Program-made: the position numbers and the translations under genes | Shown: piece by piece, positions 45,400-55,578 of the stretch | How positions within the stretch are numbered: position 1 is the first letter of the stretch | Layout of the letters: each line of letters starts with the position of its first letter | Assembly (NCBI GenBank): GCA_022452285.1 | Contig: JAKUNG010000010.1 | Location: 92,275 to 156,274 of the forward strand | Source of the DNA: Terriglobia bacterium | GTDB taxonomy: Bacteria; Acidobacteriota; Terriglobia; Versatilivoradales; Versatilivoraceae | Length of the DNA stretch: 64,000 bases | Direction of reading: 5' to 3' | Notes under the pieces: model-generated | The model's input: the letters and a program-made list of their open reading frames with translations, nothing else | What the model was told of the DNA's origin: nothing | Database searches by the model: none

Positions 45400-46896
45400 C
45401 TATCGACTGCTGAGAGGGATAGTTGGTGGCACTGCAGTTGGTCTGAGAATATGTACAGGCATAATGTCAGGAGTATGCCAAATAAATAATCTGCCATCTT
45501 GATCTCCAGCAACGACTGTTTTGCCATCAGCACTAACCACAGAAGTATGTATAAAATTAGATATACCTCTTAATCGTTGTTGACCGCGTCGAACAGTAGG
45601 ATCGCCTGAACTAGCCAATAGTTGGTCAGTCTTGCCAATAAAACTTAAAGAGGTGATTTCTTTTTCGTAGCCCTCGATTGTTTCCTTCTGTTCACCAGTT
45701 TCAGTATCCCAGAGTTTGATTACACCATCAGCTCCACTACTAGCTAATACTTTCCCATCAGCTTTCCAAGTCACATCTAGTACATGATGCGAATGTCCTT
45801 CATAGAGGTGAACTAACTGACTAGTACTAACGTCAAAAATTTTTGCCAAACGATCAGTAGATGCAGTAGCTAAAAATTTACCGTCAGGGGAGAATTCCAG
45901 ACCCATTATAGTGTCACTATGAGGATCAGAGATCTCTTTTACCAGCTTGGCATTTTCAATATTCCAAATCTTAAGCTCGCCAGCACGAGAACTTTCACCA
46001 CTTCCAGTGGCTAAGAGTTTGCCATCAGGGCTAAAGGCTAATGCCGTTACTCTTCCAATTATTTTTGAAGGGTCCTCAACGTTTCCAATGACCCTATCTA
46101 AAGCTAGATTAGGTTTTTCCTGTTCGTTTGAGCGCCAAAACTTAATGGTTCGGTAGCCTCCAGATATCAAGAGATTTTCCTTAGGACTGAAGGCCAGAGA
46201 ATAAACTAAGTCGTGATGAGCTGTCTTAGATTCGGCATGGAATTTATTCTGATTCACTAGATTAGGATCAACAAGACGTTGGACTATTTGACCTGAAATT
46301 AGATGATAGAGAAAAATTTGATTCGATCGTCCACAAGCTACATACTGACTATCAGGTGTAATAGCTGCACTATAAATTGGAGTTACGGTTGCAGGGAGGG
46401 ATTTCCATTTAACCTGAGACTGGGTAAAAAGACTATCATTATCTGCACCCAAGGCACCTTGATCAATCCAAGTTTTAAGCAGCTTGATTTCCTCAGAAGT
46501 CATTGAAGTAGGTTGGATGTCATTACCAGGAGGAGGCATAAATGGTTCATCAAGATGGGCCACCACGCGGAACAATTTGCTCGCATCAGAATTTCCTGGA
46601 GTGACAATGAGACTTTGAGGGGTTCCTGCTAGAATCGTTTCTCTATTTTCTAAAACAACATTTCCAAGGGCCAAGGATTTACTATGACATGCTAGGCACT
46701 TAGTTTGGAAGATAGGCAGTATATTTTTTTCAAAGTGTAGAGGTTTGTTTCGTTCAATTTCTAATAACTTACTTTTTTGAGCGGTAGCGAAGCTGATGAA
46801 GACAAAAACAAAAATCAAAGCTAAGGCAATAAATGAAGTTAGTTGTTGACAGAATTCTTGGACTTGTTCAAAAAGATTATCAGGACATTTCTTCAT
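45400..46896 (-). CDS. Membrane-anchored PSCyt1 cytochrome plus WD40 propeller protein
   Basis: A 498-residue protein: hydrophobic anchor or signal (about 17-40), a PSCyt1 module (about 55-150) with CLACH, then five or six WD40 repeats (about 165-490; e.g. VTALAFSPDGKLLATGSGES, LEFSPDGKFLATASTD, VTWKADGKVLASSGADGVIKLWD). WD40 propellers scaffold protein contacts; the cytochrome part may carry electrons. It overlaps the PPC gene by 4 bp (ATGA), so the two are translationally coupled. Confidence 0.88.
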   Translation of the reverse strand: MKKCPDNLFEQVQEFCQQLTSFIALALIFVFVFISFATAQKSKLLEIERNKPLHFEKNILPIFQTKCLACHSKSLALGNVVLENRETILAGTPQSLIVTPGNSDASKLFRVVAHLDEPFMPPPGNDIQPTSMTSEEIKLLKTWIDQGALGADNDSLFTQSQVKWKSLPATVTPIYSAAITPDSQYVACGRSNQIFLYHLISGQIVQRLVDPNLVNQNKFHAESKTAHHDLVYSLAFSPKENLLISGGYRTIKFWRSNEQEKPNLALDRVIGNVEDPSKIIGRVTALAFSPDGKLLATGSGESSRAGELKIWNIENAKLVKEISDPHSDTIMGLEFSPDGKFLATASTDRLAKIFDVSTSQLVHLYEGHSHHVLDVTWKADGKVLASSGADGVIKLWDTETGEQKETIEGYEKEITSLSFIGKTDQLLASSGDPTVRRGQQRLRGISNFIHTSVVSADGKTVVAGDQDGRLFIWHTPDIMPVHILRPTAVPPTIPLSSR

Positions 46897-49700
46897 TGAC
46901 GGTTCTTAAGAGAAACTTTGTTATTCTGCAAATTTTTTTCAGGGACGACTTGGAGTTTTATTGGTTTTTGTACTTTTAATTCACGATTATTAAGTTTGAT
47001 TATTACTTGAAGTTTGCAGTGATAGTTTCCGGGTTTAACATCTGGAGAAACTTGGATCATAAGGGGTTCAGTAGTTTTCCCCTTTGGGATCGTAATGGAT
47101 TCAGCTTCGATTCCTAACAAATATGTTGGAACCTCAAAGGTAACTTCTACTGGTTCAACATAATCAAACAATCGCTTAATCGAGACTGGAACTTGTAGGC
47201 TATTCCCTGGAGAAATTTGTTTAAATGATTGTTCTGTAACTATAGATATAGGTGCAGGATGGATAATCAGATCTAAAGACTGGGAGTGAGCAACAACTCT
47301 TACAGAGCGGGGTTTGGCCCGCTCTGTAACTAAGCGTAGACGATTTTCAGCTTTTCTTCGAGCCCGTTCAGCTAGCAGTAAGGATTTTTCTAATTTAATG
47401 ATCGATTTAGTAGATTTTTGTTCTAACTTGACAGCTGCTGCAGCTTCGAGTTTTTGACTGTTTACTAATTGTTCGATCCGGACCATTTCTTGATGGGCTA
47501 AACTAACCGCCTCTGGCTGATTTCGATAGGTGAGCTGACCGAAAGCTACAACTGAAAATGTATATTTTCCTGGTTTAATATTTCGCCCTCCCCTCAGTTT
47601 GAATTTTACAATCCCTTTGTTAGTTTTTTCATCAAGTTTAAGTTTGGAGGTGCCATCTCGTATTCCAGGCAGATCTTTTAATCGTAGGTTTAATTCTCCT
47701 TTTAAGCCAGAACGATTAACTATCTTAATAGGTATTGCTAATTCGCCTTCAAGAGAAACTTCCCACAGTTGTTTCTCTATTTTTATTTCTGGTAATTTAG
47801 GTGCTATTTCATTACCTCTAACACCCAGGGTAAGGTTACGGACAACACGGGACTGAATGGTACCTGTTCTAAGAGATCCTGTCTGCCACACTAAAGAAGC
47901 ATGGTGGGCATTACGCACAACTTTTTTCCCATTAATCATTCCAGTGCCAGTTACTTGAATTGATCCATGCCAACTGGGAACACTTGAAGCAGCCTCAAAA
48001 ATTAAAAATGTTCCTGTACTTTTAGCAGGGATTGTTGCTTCATTGAAACCAATTCCTGGGGGCAACCCTTCGACTTTAATTTTAATCTTGCCATCAAAAC
48101 CATCACGACGTATTGCTAGGACGTTCATTCTTGTCTTGCCACCTCGTCGAAGTGAAGGTTCCCAAATGTTAGAGTCATCATTGGAGCCTCCAGGATCGTC
48201 AGCAACCACTAAAAGCCGAAAATCTGGAGAGGATTCTCTAATAGAAAGCCGGTAGAGATGGGAGGGACGACTATCCTGACTTGCTGAAAGATCATGAATT
48301 TTTAAAAGATATCGGCTATCCTGTTCAGCTTTAAATGAAAATAATGGATCTCGTGTTCCAGGACTGTACATTTTGTCTCCTAGATTAGAGTTCCAGTCAT
48401 CTGAATTAACTACTAATTCAGTTTTTTCCTCTCCATAAAAATCTTTCAAAATCCTATAGATACTGACTGATGGATCTGTAGAGAGTCCCATACGATGTGA
48501 AAACACTTCTATCCAGTAGAGATGATCTTTCTTAGCTTCAAAAATTATCCAATCTACATCCTTATTAGGAAAAAACTGACCGTTAATTTCACAAGGAAGT
48601 TTAACTTTTTGTGCCTGAGATTTTTTGTTGTTAGGCTCATTTTCTAAAATAACAGGTGCGGTAGCAACTTGCAGGCTAAATGAATTAGAAGTGCCTTTGG
48701 AAGAAATAATTTGGTGGTCTTTCGCATCAATTACGATCTGACTGGGCTTCAAAAGAGAAAGTAACGGCGTCTGTTCAGATTTATTGGGAATAGAAATTTC
48801 AACTTTTTTTTCTTCAAGGGGTATCCCGTTACTATTCATGATAGATGAGGGTACGCTTCCAGGAAGGTTTTGCCCGTAAACTACATATTGTTGGCGAGTT
48901 CCTGGCAGTCCTGCTGGAGGAAAAATATATTCGATATGAGGTTGGATTCCAATAGATAACCTGTAAGAATATTCTGGTCCTCCCCTATAAAGATAGTCAT
49001 AAATTTTGACAGTATAAATGCCATTCTTTGGGACTAAGAAATCAATAAATGGGTCAAGGCGGTAAGTATCCCGATTGCTTTGTAGTTCTTTTCCAGATGC
49101 ATCATACACTGAAAGGGTAGCGTCTATTTTTGAATCAATACGCCGTCCCCATCCTTCAATGATGATGCGCTGTCCTTTTTTTCCTTCAAATTTGAAGTAA
49201 TCCCCAGTATCTTTTGTAGCTTGTCCATTAACGGTTGTTCCTAATGGAATTTCTAAAGCTGCTGAATGTGAGTTAGGAGAGGATGTTATTTTTTTTTCGT
49301 CTTGATCACCTACAAAAAAAGCACGGGCATTGGAGATTCCATATCGACCAACTATTCTGACCTCATAAATTCCAGTAGGAACGTTTTTCCCAATTTTGAC
49401 TTTAAATTTATCAGAGAAGCGATCGAGTTTGGTTGTTAGTGCTAAAGGGTCCACTGGAATTGGTGAGCTAATGATCCCTGGATGAGAGAAATAGAGCTTG
49501 TTAACCTGATCCATCTCAACGCCAGTCACACTTATTTCGATGGTTGAACCCTGTTTTCCTCCTGATGGAAAGATTGTTAATAGTTGAACATATGGGAAAT
49601 TAGCGGTTAAAGCTATACTGCCAATCAAACAGAAAACCAGTGTGATAAAGATTCCACAGGTTTTCTCACGGTTTTTAATTAATTTGGCTGATAACCACAT
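46893..49700 (-). CDS. Large secreted PPC-domain protein
   Basis: A 935-residue exported protein (signal about 12-33). It has an IPT/TIG-like opening (FPSGGKQGSTIEISVTG), two bacterial pre-peptidase C-terminal (PPC) domains at about 160-250 and 360-480 (DYFKFEGKKGQRIIIEG; DVDWIIFEAKKDHLYWIEV), then several Ig-like/NEW-type beta domains and a helical Lys/Ala-rich segment near 740-790. No catalytic domain is seen, so a binding or structural role at the cell surface is likely. It lies between the PSD1 gene and the WD40-cytochrome gene on the same strand. Confidence 0.82.
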   Translation of the reverse strand: MWLSAKLIKNREKTCGIFITLVFCLIGSIALTANFPYVQLLTIFPSGGKQGSTIEISVTGVEMDQVNKLYFSHPGIISSPIPVDPLALTTKLDRFSDKFKVKIGKNVPTGIYEVRIVGRYGISNARAFFVGDQDEKKITSSPNSHSAALEIPLGTTVNGQATKDTGDYFKFEGKKGQRIIIEGWGRRIDSKIDATLSVYDASGKELQSNRDTYRLDPFIDFLVPKNGIYTVKIYDYLYRGGPEYSYRLSIGIQPHIEYIFPPAGLPGTRQQYVVYGQNLPGSVPSSIMNSNGIPLEEKKVEISIPNKSEQTPLLSLLKPSQIVIDAKDHQIISSKGTSNSFSLQVATAPVILENEPNNKKSQAQKVKLPCEINGQFFPNKDVDWIIFEAKKDHLYWIEVFSHRMGLSTDPSVSIYRILKDFYGEEKTELVVNSDDWNSNLGDKMYSPGTRDPLFSFKAEQDSRYLLKIHDLSASQDSRPSHLYRLSIRESSPDFRLLVVADDPGGSNDDSNIWEPSLRRGGKTRMNVLAIRRDGFDGKIKIKVEGLPPGIGFNEATIPAKSTGTFLIFEAASSVPSWHGSIQVTGTGMINGKKVVRNAHHASLVWQTGSLRTGTIQSRVVRNLTLGVRGNEIAPKLPEIKIEKQLWEVSLEGELAIPIKIVNRSGLKGELNLRLKDLPGIRDGTSKLKLDEKTNKGIVKFKLRGGRNIKPGKYTFSVVAFGQLTYRNQPEAVSLAHQEMVRIEQLVNSQKLEAAAAVKLEQKSTKSIIKLEKSLLLAERARRKAENRLRLVTERAKPRSVRVVAHSQSLDLIIHPAPISIVTEQSFKQISPGNSLQVPVSIKRLFDYVEPVEVTFEVPTYLLGIEAESITIPKGKTTEPLMIQVSPDVKPGNYHCKLQVIIKLNNRELKVQKPIKLQVVPEKNLQNNKVSLKNRQ

Positions 49701-49841
49701 TTGAAAATATGCCAGTAACTTTTAATTTTGGTACTTCCATGTGCTGTAGCTATTTTTTGTGTAACTACATTTACTCCGTTGATACTCAAAACTTAGGCTT
49801 CCTAGTAACTAAACAACAGTCAAATAAGAAAACCATCGCAT

Positions 49842-52400
49842 TCAGTGATTAAAAAGAAATTCTTTTGAATTAATCAAAGCCCAGAGAGTATCTTGATATC
49901 CTATTCGTACTTGATCTTGTAGGGTTGTTGTTTTGTCAGAAGAACGTCGTTTAAAATCAATATAATCTAGAAACACTTTCAATTCGTTATTATCGGGCTG
50001 ACGTGAGTAGACCCAAGAGTAGAGCTCTCTTACCTTTTCTTCGTCGGTTAGGCTTTTGTCATTAGCCAGCACCACTGCCCTGCCTTTAGGGTTGCTAATC
50101 TTCTTGTAAATCATTGGAGAATTTATTAGGTGGAGACTCTGAGCGAGATTGGCATCATTAGTCCGTTCTGATTCCGACGCACTGTCATTGTTTGGTCTAC
50201 CAAACAGTGATAAAAAATAAGAGTCAGAGTTGAAACTGTCGTCGGGTAGCTGGACAGCTCGGATGCCTTCTGGTTGACCAGGAAATATTGTATTTACATT
50301 AGTAACCTGATCGATCGCATCTAACAAAACTTCAGCGGTTAAACGTTTGGCATAGTAACGGGAAAAAGTTTGACTATCTTTAGAGTTATACTTGTTGGGG
50401 AGGGAACTTCGTTGATAGGTTTGTGACTCACATATGGTATAGATCAAATTTTTAAGATCATATCCATTATCAATAAAATGTTTAGCAAGAGCATCAAGTA
50501 ATTCTGGATTTGTTGGTGGGTTAGTTATTCTCATATCATCTTCAGGCTCTACCAGTCCGCGTCCTAAGAAGTGTTTCCAGTAACGATTTACAAGCATTCG
50601 TGCAAAGAAAGGATTGTCTTTTTGAGCCATCCAATCAGCTAGAGAAACCCTAGGATCCTGATCGGGTGGAATATCGATGACTCCTGTTCCTAATCCTGTA
50701 GCTCTTACGGGAAGTTTAGTTTTAGGATTAATTGCGGCAGGAATACCAGGTTGATGAAAAATTATTTCTTCTCCAGTTTGACTTCCAGGTTTTCGACCCA
50801 TTTGTGAGAAAAAAGCCGCAAAACCATAGTAGTCTTGTTGACTCCATTTTTCAAAAGGATGGTGATGACATTGAGCACATTGTAGTCTTACACCAAGGAA
50901 GATTTGAGCGACGTCCTGAACCTGATCTTCTTGATTCTTAACTTCTCTAAACCAAGTGACTGCGGGTGTTCGAGCAATATCACCAGAGGCGGTAATAATT
51001 TCCTTAGCAAAAAGATCATAAGACTTGTTTTCTTGAAAGCTTTGTCGGATCCATGAATGGAGAAGAAAATTACCTCGCATTGAATTGTTAGTACGGCGTT
51101 TATTACGAAGAATCGCGTTCCACTTATTAGCAAAATAATCAGAATATCCAGGACTCTCTAAAAGAGAATGAATCCATTTTTCACGTTTTTTAGGATCAGA
51201 ATTTTCAAGAAAATTCTTGGTTTCTGTGGGAGTTGGCAACCGGCCTGTAATGTCTATTGAGGCTCTACGAACAAAGGTAGCGTCATCACAGGGTGGAGAT
51301 GATGAAAGCTCAAGTGTTTTTAGAGTTTTTTGAACTAACTCGTCTATGAAATTTTTTACAATAAGTTTTTTCTCAATTGGAGCACCGTGCGGAATAGTTG
51401 CCCGAAAAACTGTTACTTGGTCTTGAAATCGAATCATTACAGCTACTTGTCCTGCAGTTTTCCCTAATTCTACTAAGCCTGTTTTACTAACTTCAGCCAT
51501 CTCTTTTTCATTCGATTCGTACTGGACCAGACGGGTTACATCCTTGGTAGAACCGTCAGTATAAATTGCTGTAACTGCAAGCTGTTGTTTTTGTTTTTGG
51601 GACATTAGACGATGAGTGGGTGAAACTATGATTTTTGTAACTTTTGGATCACCAATTTTTCCAAAAGGCATTCCTTGTTTGATCCAACGTGAGAGTAACT
51701 CAAAGGTTGGAGAATCATGGTCAATTCGGCTACCACCTCCATGGGGAACGATGCCTGCCGCTTTGAGCAGCAGAAGGCTTTGGTCAGGTGCTGCTGGGGA
51801 AAGGCGTCTTCCCTTTCCTTCAATCACTAGATGTTCAAAATCTTCTTTAGGTTCAAAACCAAGTAGAGAAAGTCTAAATCCGTTTTGACCAGATGCTTTA
51901 CCATGACAACCCCCACTATTGCATCCCAACTTCGTAAAAATAGGTACGATCTGGTTAGTAAAATTAATCCGTCTTGACTTAGTTGTGTCTCTTATATCTA
52001 GTTTGGTTTTGGACTCTAAACCATTTGGTCCTTTTACTATAATTTTAACCACACCATTCAGGAAAGGAGTGATATAGCCGTTTTCATCAATTTTGATTAA
52101 CCCAGCAGGAACAGATTGATATTTCACTTGTCGAGTATAATCGGCTAGTTTTCCATTATCCATCAGACCTGTTACCAGTAATTGCAGTCTGGATTCTCGT
52201 CCATGAAGAACAAATCCTTTGTCTGGATTTTCTGAATTCAGGTGAATAGTTTCAATCGTTAATTTTTTTAATTGATTACCATCGGGAGCGGTATCTGGTT
52301 GGAGTGTACTTTCTCCCGCAAAAACGGTTAAAGGTACTAAAACCATACCAGCCACTCTGAGAAGAGTTGATCGAGAAAAGAGCACGATCCTAATCCTCAC
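49842..52400 (-). CDS. Secreted DUF1549-DUF1553 (PSD1) protein with Ig-like N-terminal domain
   Basis: An 852-residue exported protein (signal about 6-28). It has a BIG2/Ig-like region (about 45-130), a Cys/His segment GCNSGGCHGKASG (about 160), another Ig-like domain (about 255-340), DUF1549 (about 350-560, with CAQCHHHPFEKW) and DUF1553 (about 590-850). Translation starts at GTG two bases after the stop of the upstream DUF1501 gene, suggesting coupling. It belongs to the cytochrome/DUF1501 system of this locus. Confidence 0.9.
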   Translation of the reverse strand: MRIRIVLFSRSTLLRVAGMVLVPLTVFAGESTLQPDTAPDGNQLKKLTIETIHLNSENPDKGFVLHGRESRLQLLVTGLMDNGKLADYTRQVKYQSVPAGLIKIDENGYITPFLNGVVKIIVKGPNGLESKTKLDIRDTTKSRRINFTNQIVPIFTKLGCNSGGCHGKASGQNGFRLSLLGFEPKEDFEHLVIEGKGRRLSPAAPDQSLLLLKAAGIVPHGGGSRIDHDSPTFELLSRWIKQGMPFGKIGDPKVTKIIVSPTHRLMSQKQKQQLAVTAIYTDGSTKDVTRLVQYESNEKEMAEVSKTGLVELGKTAGQVAVMIRFQDQVTVFRATIPHGAPIEKKLIVKNFIDELVQKTLKTLELSSSPPCDDATFVRRASIDITGRLPTPTETKNFLENSDPKKREKWIHSLLESPGYSDYFANKWNAILRNKRRTNNSMRGNFLLHSWIRQSFQENKSYDLFAKEIITASGDIARTPAVTWFREVKNQEDQVQDVAQIFLGVRLQCAQCHHHPFEKWSQQDYYGFAAFFSQMGRKPGSQTGEEIIFHQPGIPAAINPKTKLPVRATGLGTGVIDIPPDQDPRVSLADWMAQKDNPFFARMLVNRYWKHFLGRGLVEPEDDMRITNPPTNPELLDALAKHFIDNGYDLKNLIYTICESQTYQRSSLPNKYNSKDSQTFSRYYAKRLTAEVLLDAIDQVTNVNTIFPGQPEGIRAVQLPDDSFNSDSYFLSLFGRPNNDSASESERTNDANLAQSLHLINSPMIYKKISNPKGRAVVLANDKSLTDEEKVRELYSWVYSRQPDNNELKVFLDYIDFKRRSSDKTTTLQDQVRIGYQDTLWALINSKEFLFNH

Positions 52401-52402
52401 TT

Positions 52403-53743
52403 TTAGGTGACTTCTGGAATTGGATTATAGCCATCGACAAGGTAATGAGGTCGGTCAGCTAAATCTTTTATATGTGTTTTGTTCGCGTCAATTCCTAGGT
52501 TATGGTAAAGCGTGGAAAATACTTCCTGAACGTGAACAGGTCTTTCTTTGGGCTCTTCACCTAGTCGATTAGTAGAACCAATCGCTTGTCCAGTCCGCAT
52601 GCCGCCACCAGCTAAAAGGGCGCAAGAAACACGAGGCCAATGATCCCGTCCACCTTCTTTGTTAATTTTGGGAGTACGACCAAACTCACCCCAAGCGACA
52701 ACCGAAACATCCTTATCAAGTCCACGTTGATGAAGATCTTCAACCAGGGCACTAACACCTTGATCAAAGGGAGGAATATAACGGCGTCCATTCCAGAAAT
52801 TTTTTCCGTGCCAATCCCAATAGCCAAAACTTACAGTAACACAACGAACGCCAGCTTCTACTAGTCGCCGAGCTACAAGGAACTGATCCATATGCATCGG
52901 AGCAGCATCCCGTTCTGGTCGTGCTGAACCTCTGCCATAGCGATCACGAAGTTTAGGGTCTTCTTGCTCAACATCCAAAGCTTTAAGTAATTTACTGGAA
53001 GTTAAAACATCAAAAGCCTGTTCGTTAAAACTGTCCATACCTTTCATCAAACCACTTCCATCCACGTCACGTCGAAAAGAATCAAAGCTTTGCAGCAATT
53101 GTCTTCGATCAGCTAGTCTATCCAAACTAACACCATTAAGAGTCATGTCATACCGGATGTCTCCTGCTGGTTTAAACGGAGTGTGAGCTACTCCTAAAAA
53201 GCTATTACGACCAAAGTTATACTCCCCATGTCTTGACTTATGAGATAGGTTGACATAGGCAGGTACTGCGGGATGGGTCGGTCCCTTGATTTTAGAAAGA
53301 ACTGATCCCAATTCCGGCCAACCTCCTGGGGGAGGGGTACCTCTGTTTTCACTGATACGACCTGTCATACACTGATAGGAAGAGTGTGAATTTTCAGCTC
53401 CAACCAGACTACGCACTAATACAAGTTTATCCATGATCTTGGCCATACGAGGGAGATGTTCACAAATTTCTATACCAGGAACATTAGTCTTAATAGGGCT
53501 AAATTCCCCTCGAATTTCTGACGGAGCATCTGTTTTAATTTCATACATATCCTGATGAGGAGGTCCTCCAGGTAAATAAATCATGATGATTGCTTTACCA
53601 GATTTTCCTAGGGTAGAGTTTTTTTCTGCTTGTAATAATTGGGGCATTGTTAGCCCACCCATTCCTAAGGCACCAATCTGAATGAAGTTTCGGCGGGAAA
53701 TACCATCACACATTCTATTATTAGCCCCGTAAATAGTGAGCAT
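52403..53743 (-). CDS. DUF1501 family protein, copy A
   Basis: A 446-residue DUF1501 protein with a Tat-type signal ([15 protein letters not shown], about 16-30) and the family blocks [34 protein letters not shown] and [10 protein letters not shown]; Asp/His residues in these are likely metal ligands in the sulfatase-like fold. By eye some two-thirds identical to copy B (53886-55214), so a tandem duplicate. Its stop is 2 bases before the GTG of the PSD1 gene. Confidence 0.92.
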   Translation of the reverse strand: MLTIYGANNRMCDGISRRNFIQIGALGMGGLTMPQLLQAEKNSTLGKSGKAIIMIYLPGGPPHQDMYEIKTDAPSEIRGEFSPIKTNVPGIEICEHLPRMAKIMDKLVLVRSLVGAENSHSSYQCMTGRISENRGTPPPGGWPELGSVLSKIKGPTHPAVPAYVNLSHKSRHGEYNFGRNSFLGVAHTPFKPAGDIRYDMTLNGVSLDRLADRRQLLQSFDSFRRDVDGSGLMKGMDSFNEQAFDVLTSSKLLKALDVEQEDPKLRDRYGRGSARPERDAAPMHMDQFLVARRLVEAGVRCVTVSFGYWDWHGKNFWNGRRYIPPFDQGVSALVEDLHQRGLDKDVSVVAWGEFGRTPKINKEGGRDHWPRVSCALLAGGGMRTGQAIGSTNRLGEEPKERPVHVQEVFSTLYHNLGIDANKTHIKDLADRPHYLVDGYNPIPEVT

Positions 53744-53885
53744 TTGTTATATCCTCCTCTTTTTCTTTTTACCTAGAAATACAGCCCTAATTTACCATTT
53801 TGGGACTAGTAATGTAAAGCAATCATCATGAAAATTGAAACTTACTAATATCACTTTTTAGCTTTTTAAAAATGTTAGTTAGGTT

Positions 53886-55214
53886 CTAGATCACTTCTGG
53901 TAATGCTTTATAATCGTCAAGAAGAAAGTGGGGACGATTAGCTAGATCAAGAAGCTGGGTTTTTTGGGTGTTAATGCCCAAGTTGTGGTATAGCGTTGCA
54001 AAAACTTCTTGGAAATGGATTGGACGTTCTTTAGGTTCCTCCCCCAATCGATTAGTAGTACCAATTGCCTGTCCAGTTCTCATGCCTCCCCCAGCGAGTA
54101 GAGCAGAAGAGACTCTAGGCCAATGATCACGACCCCCTGCACTATTAATTTTAGGAGTACGACCAAATTCTCCCCAAGCAATTACAGTTACATCCTTGTC
54201 AAGTCCTCTCTCATGGAGATCCTCTACTAACGCACTAACTCCCTGATCAAATGGGGGAAGGTTAGTCCGAGCTCTCTTGAAATTTACGCTGTGCCAATCC
54301 CAAAAACTAAAACTGACAGTAACACAACGAACTCCAGCTTCAACCAATCTACGTGCCAGAAGAAATTGTGACATGAGTCGGGGAGCAGCATCAGCTTGAT
54401 GTTTAGGTGTTCCTTCCCCATAACGTTCTCGGGTTCGCGGGTCTTCTTTTTGGATGTCTAAAGCTTCCAGAAGACGGCTGGATGTTAAGACATCGAATGC
54501 TTGTTCATTAAATGCATCCATTCCTCTCATTGATCCGCTGAGGTCTGTATCTCTGCGAAACTGATCAAAGCTTTTCAGTAACATTTTACGATCAGCAAGC
54601 TGTTCTATACTGATGTCTTGAAGAACCATATCTTTGCGGATGTCTCCATCAGGTCGAAAAGGTGTATGAGGCACACCTAGAAAACTAGGATGTCCAAAGT
54701 TAAATGGTCCCTTCATTTTTGGAGTGAGATTGACATAAGGTGGAATGACTGGGTTTGTTGGTCCCTGCAATTTTGAAAGTACCGACCCGATTTCAGGCCA
54801 TCCACCTGGTGGTGCATCATCCTTTAGCCGACCGGTCATACATTGATATGAAGAATGACTATCTTTAGCTCCAACAATCGTTCGAAGAAGAACCAGCTTG
54901 TCGGTAATCTTAGCCAATCTTGGAAGGAGCTCACAGATTTGGATGCCAGAGACGTTAGTATTAATAGGGCTAAATTCCCCGCGAATTTCTGACGGAGCAT
55001 CTGTTTTAATCTCATACATATCCTGGTGGGGAGGACCTCCAGGTAAATAAATCATAATGATAGCTTTATTAGATTTTCCCACACCTGCCTTTTGCTCGGC
55101 TTTTAACAGTTGGGGGAAGGAGAGGCCTCCCATTCCTAGAGCACCAATTTTGATAAAGTTACGTCTATTTACGCCGTCACACAACTGGTGTTTTCCACCA
55201 TAAATAGTAAGCAT
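53886..55214 (-). CDS. DUF1501 family protein, copy B
   Basis: A 442-residue tandem paralogue of copy A with the same Tat-type signal ([15 protein letters not shown]) and the same blocks. In a 119-base stretch (54961-55079 against 53490-53608) the two genes differ at only about 9 positions, far closer than elsewhere, which suggests local gene conversion. First gene of the minus-strand run 55214 to 45400. Confidence 0.92.
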   Translation of the reverse strand: MLTIYGGKHQLCDGVNRRNFIKIGALGMGGLSFPQLLKAEQKAGVGKSNKAIIMIYLPGGPPHQDMYEIKTDAPSEIRGEFSPINTNVSGIQICELLPRLAKITDKLVLLRTIVGAKDSHSSYQCMTGRLKDDAPPGGWPEIGSVLSKLQGPTNPVIPPYVNLTPKMKGPFNFGHPSFLGVPHTPFRPDGDIRKDMVLQDISIEQLADRKMLLKSFDQFRRDTDLSGSMRGMDAFNEQAFDVLTSSRLLEALDIQKEDPRTRERYGEGTPKHQADAAPRLMSQFLLARRLVEAGVRCVTVSFSFWDWHSVNFKRARTNLPPFDQGVSALVEDLHERGLDKDVTVIAWGEFGRTPKINSAGGRDHWPRVSSALLAGGGMRTGQAIGTTNRLGEEPKERPIHFQEVFATLYHNLGINTQKTQLLDLANRPHFLLDDYKALPEVI

Positions 55215-55578
55215 TGCCTTTACACCTCTCCTATTAGTCCTGGAAGCCGTTTAACATCATATTGAGCATGATTGATTATTGATTTATTTTTCTTTTCATT
55301 AGAAATATAGGAAATTATACTCAGCTTACCACTATAATTTATTTTATGTAAAGCTATTCTGGAACAGTTTTTACTATTTCAAAAAAAGCACCCTTTCAAT
55401 TGATTGTCTAACTTCAACCATAGAGGAGAAGCACTAATTCAATATTGTGTTTCATTCCGGATAACTCGCAAGATTTTAGGGGTCATATAGTGTACTATAA
55501 AGGATTAAGCGAGCTCTTAAGTTTCCTAAAGGTATTTAGTTCAAATTTTTTAGATATGTCATGAACAGAGATTAGGTT
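55215..55578. other. 364-bp divergent intergenic region
   Basis: AT-rich DNA between DUF1501 copy B (minus) and the propeller-cytochrome gene (plus); it must hold both promoters. I could not pick out convincing -35/-10 pairs, repeats or a coding remnant. Confidence 0.4.
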
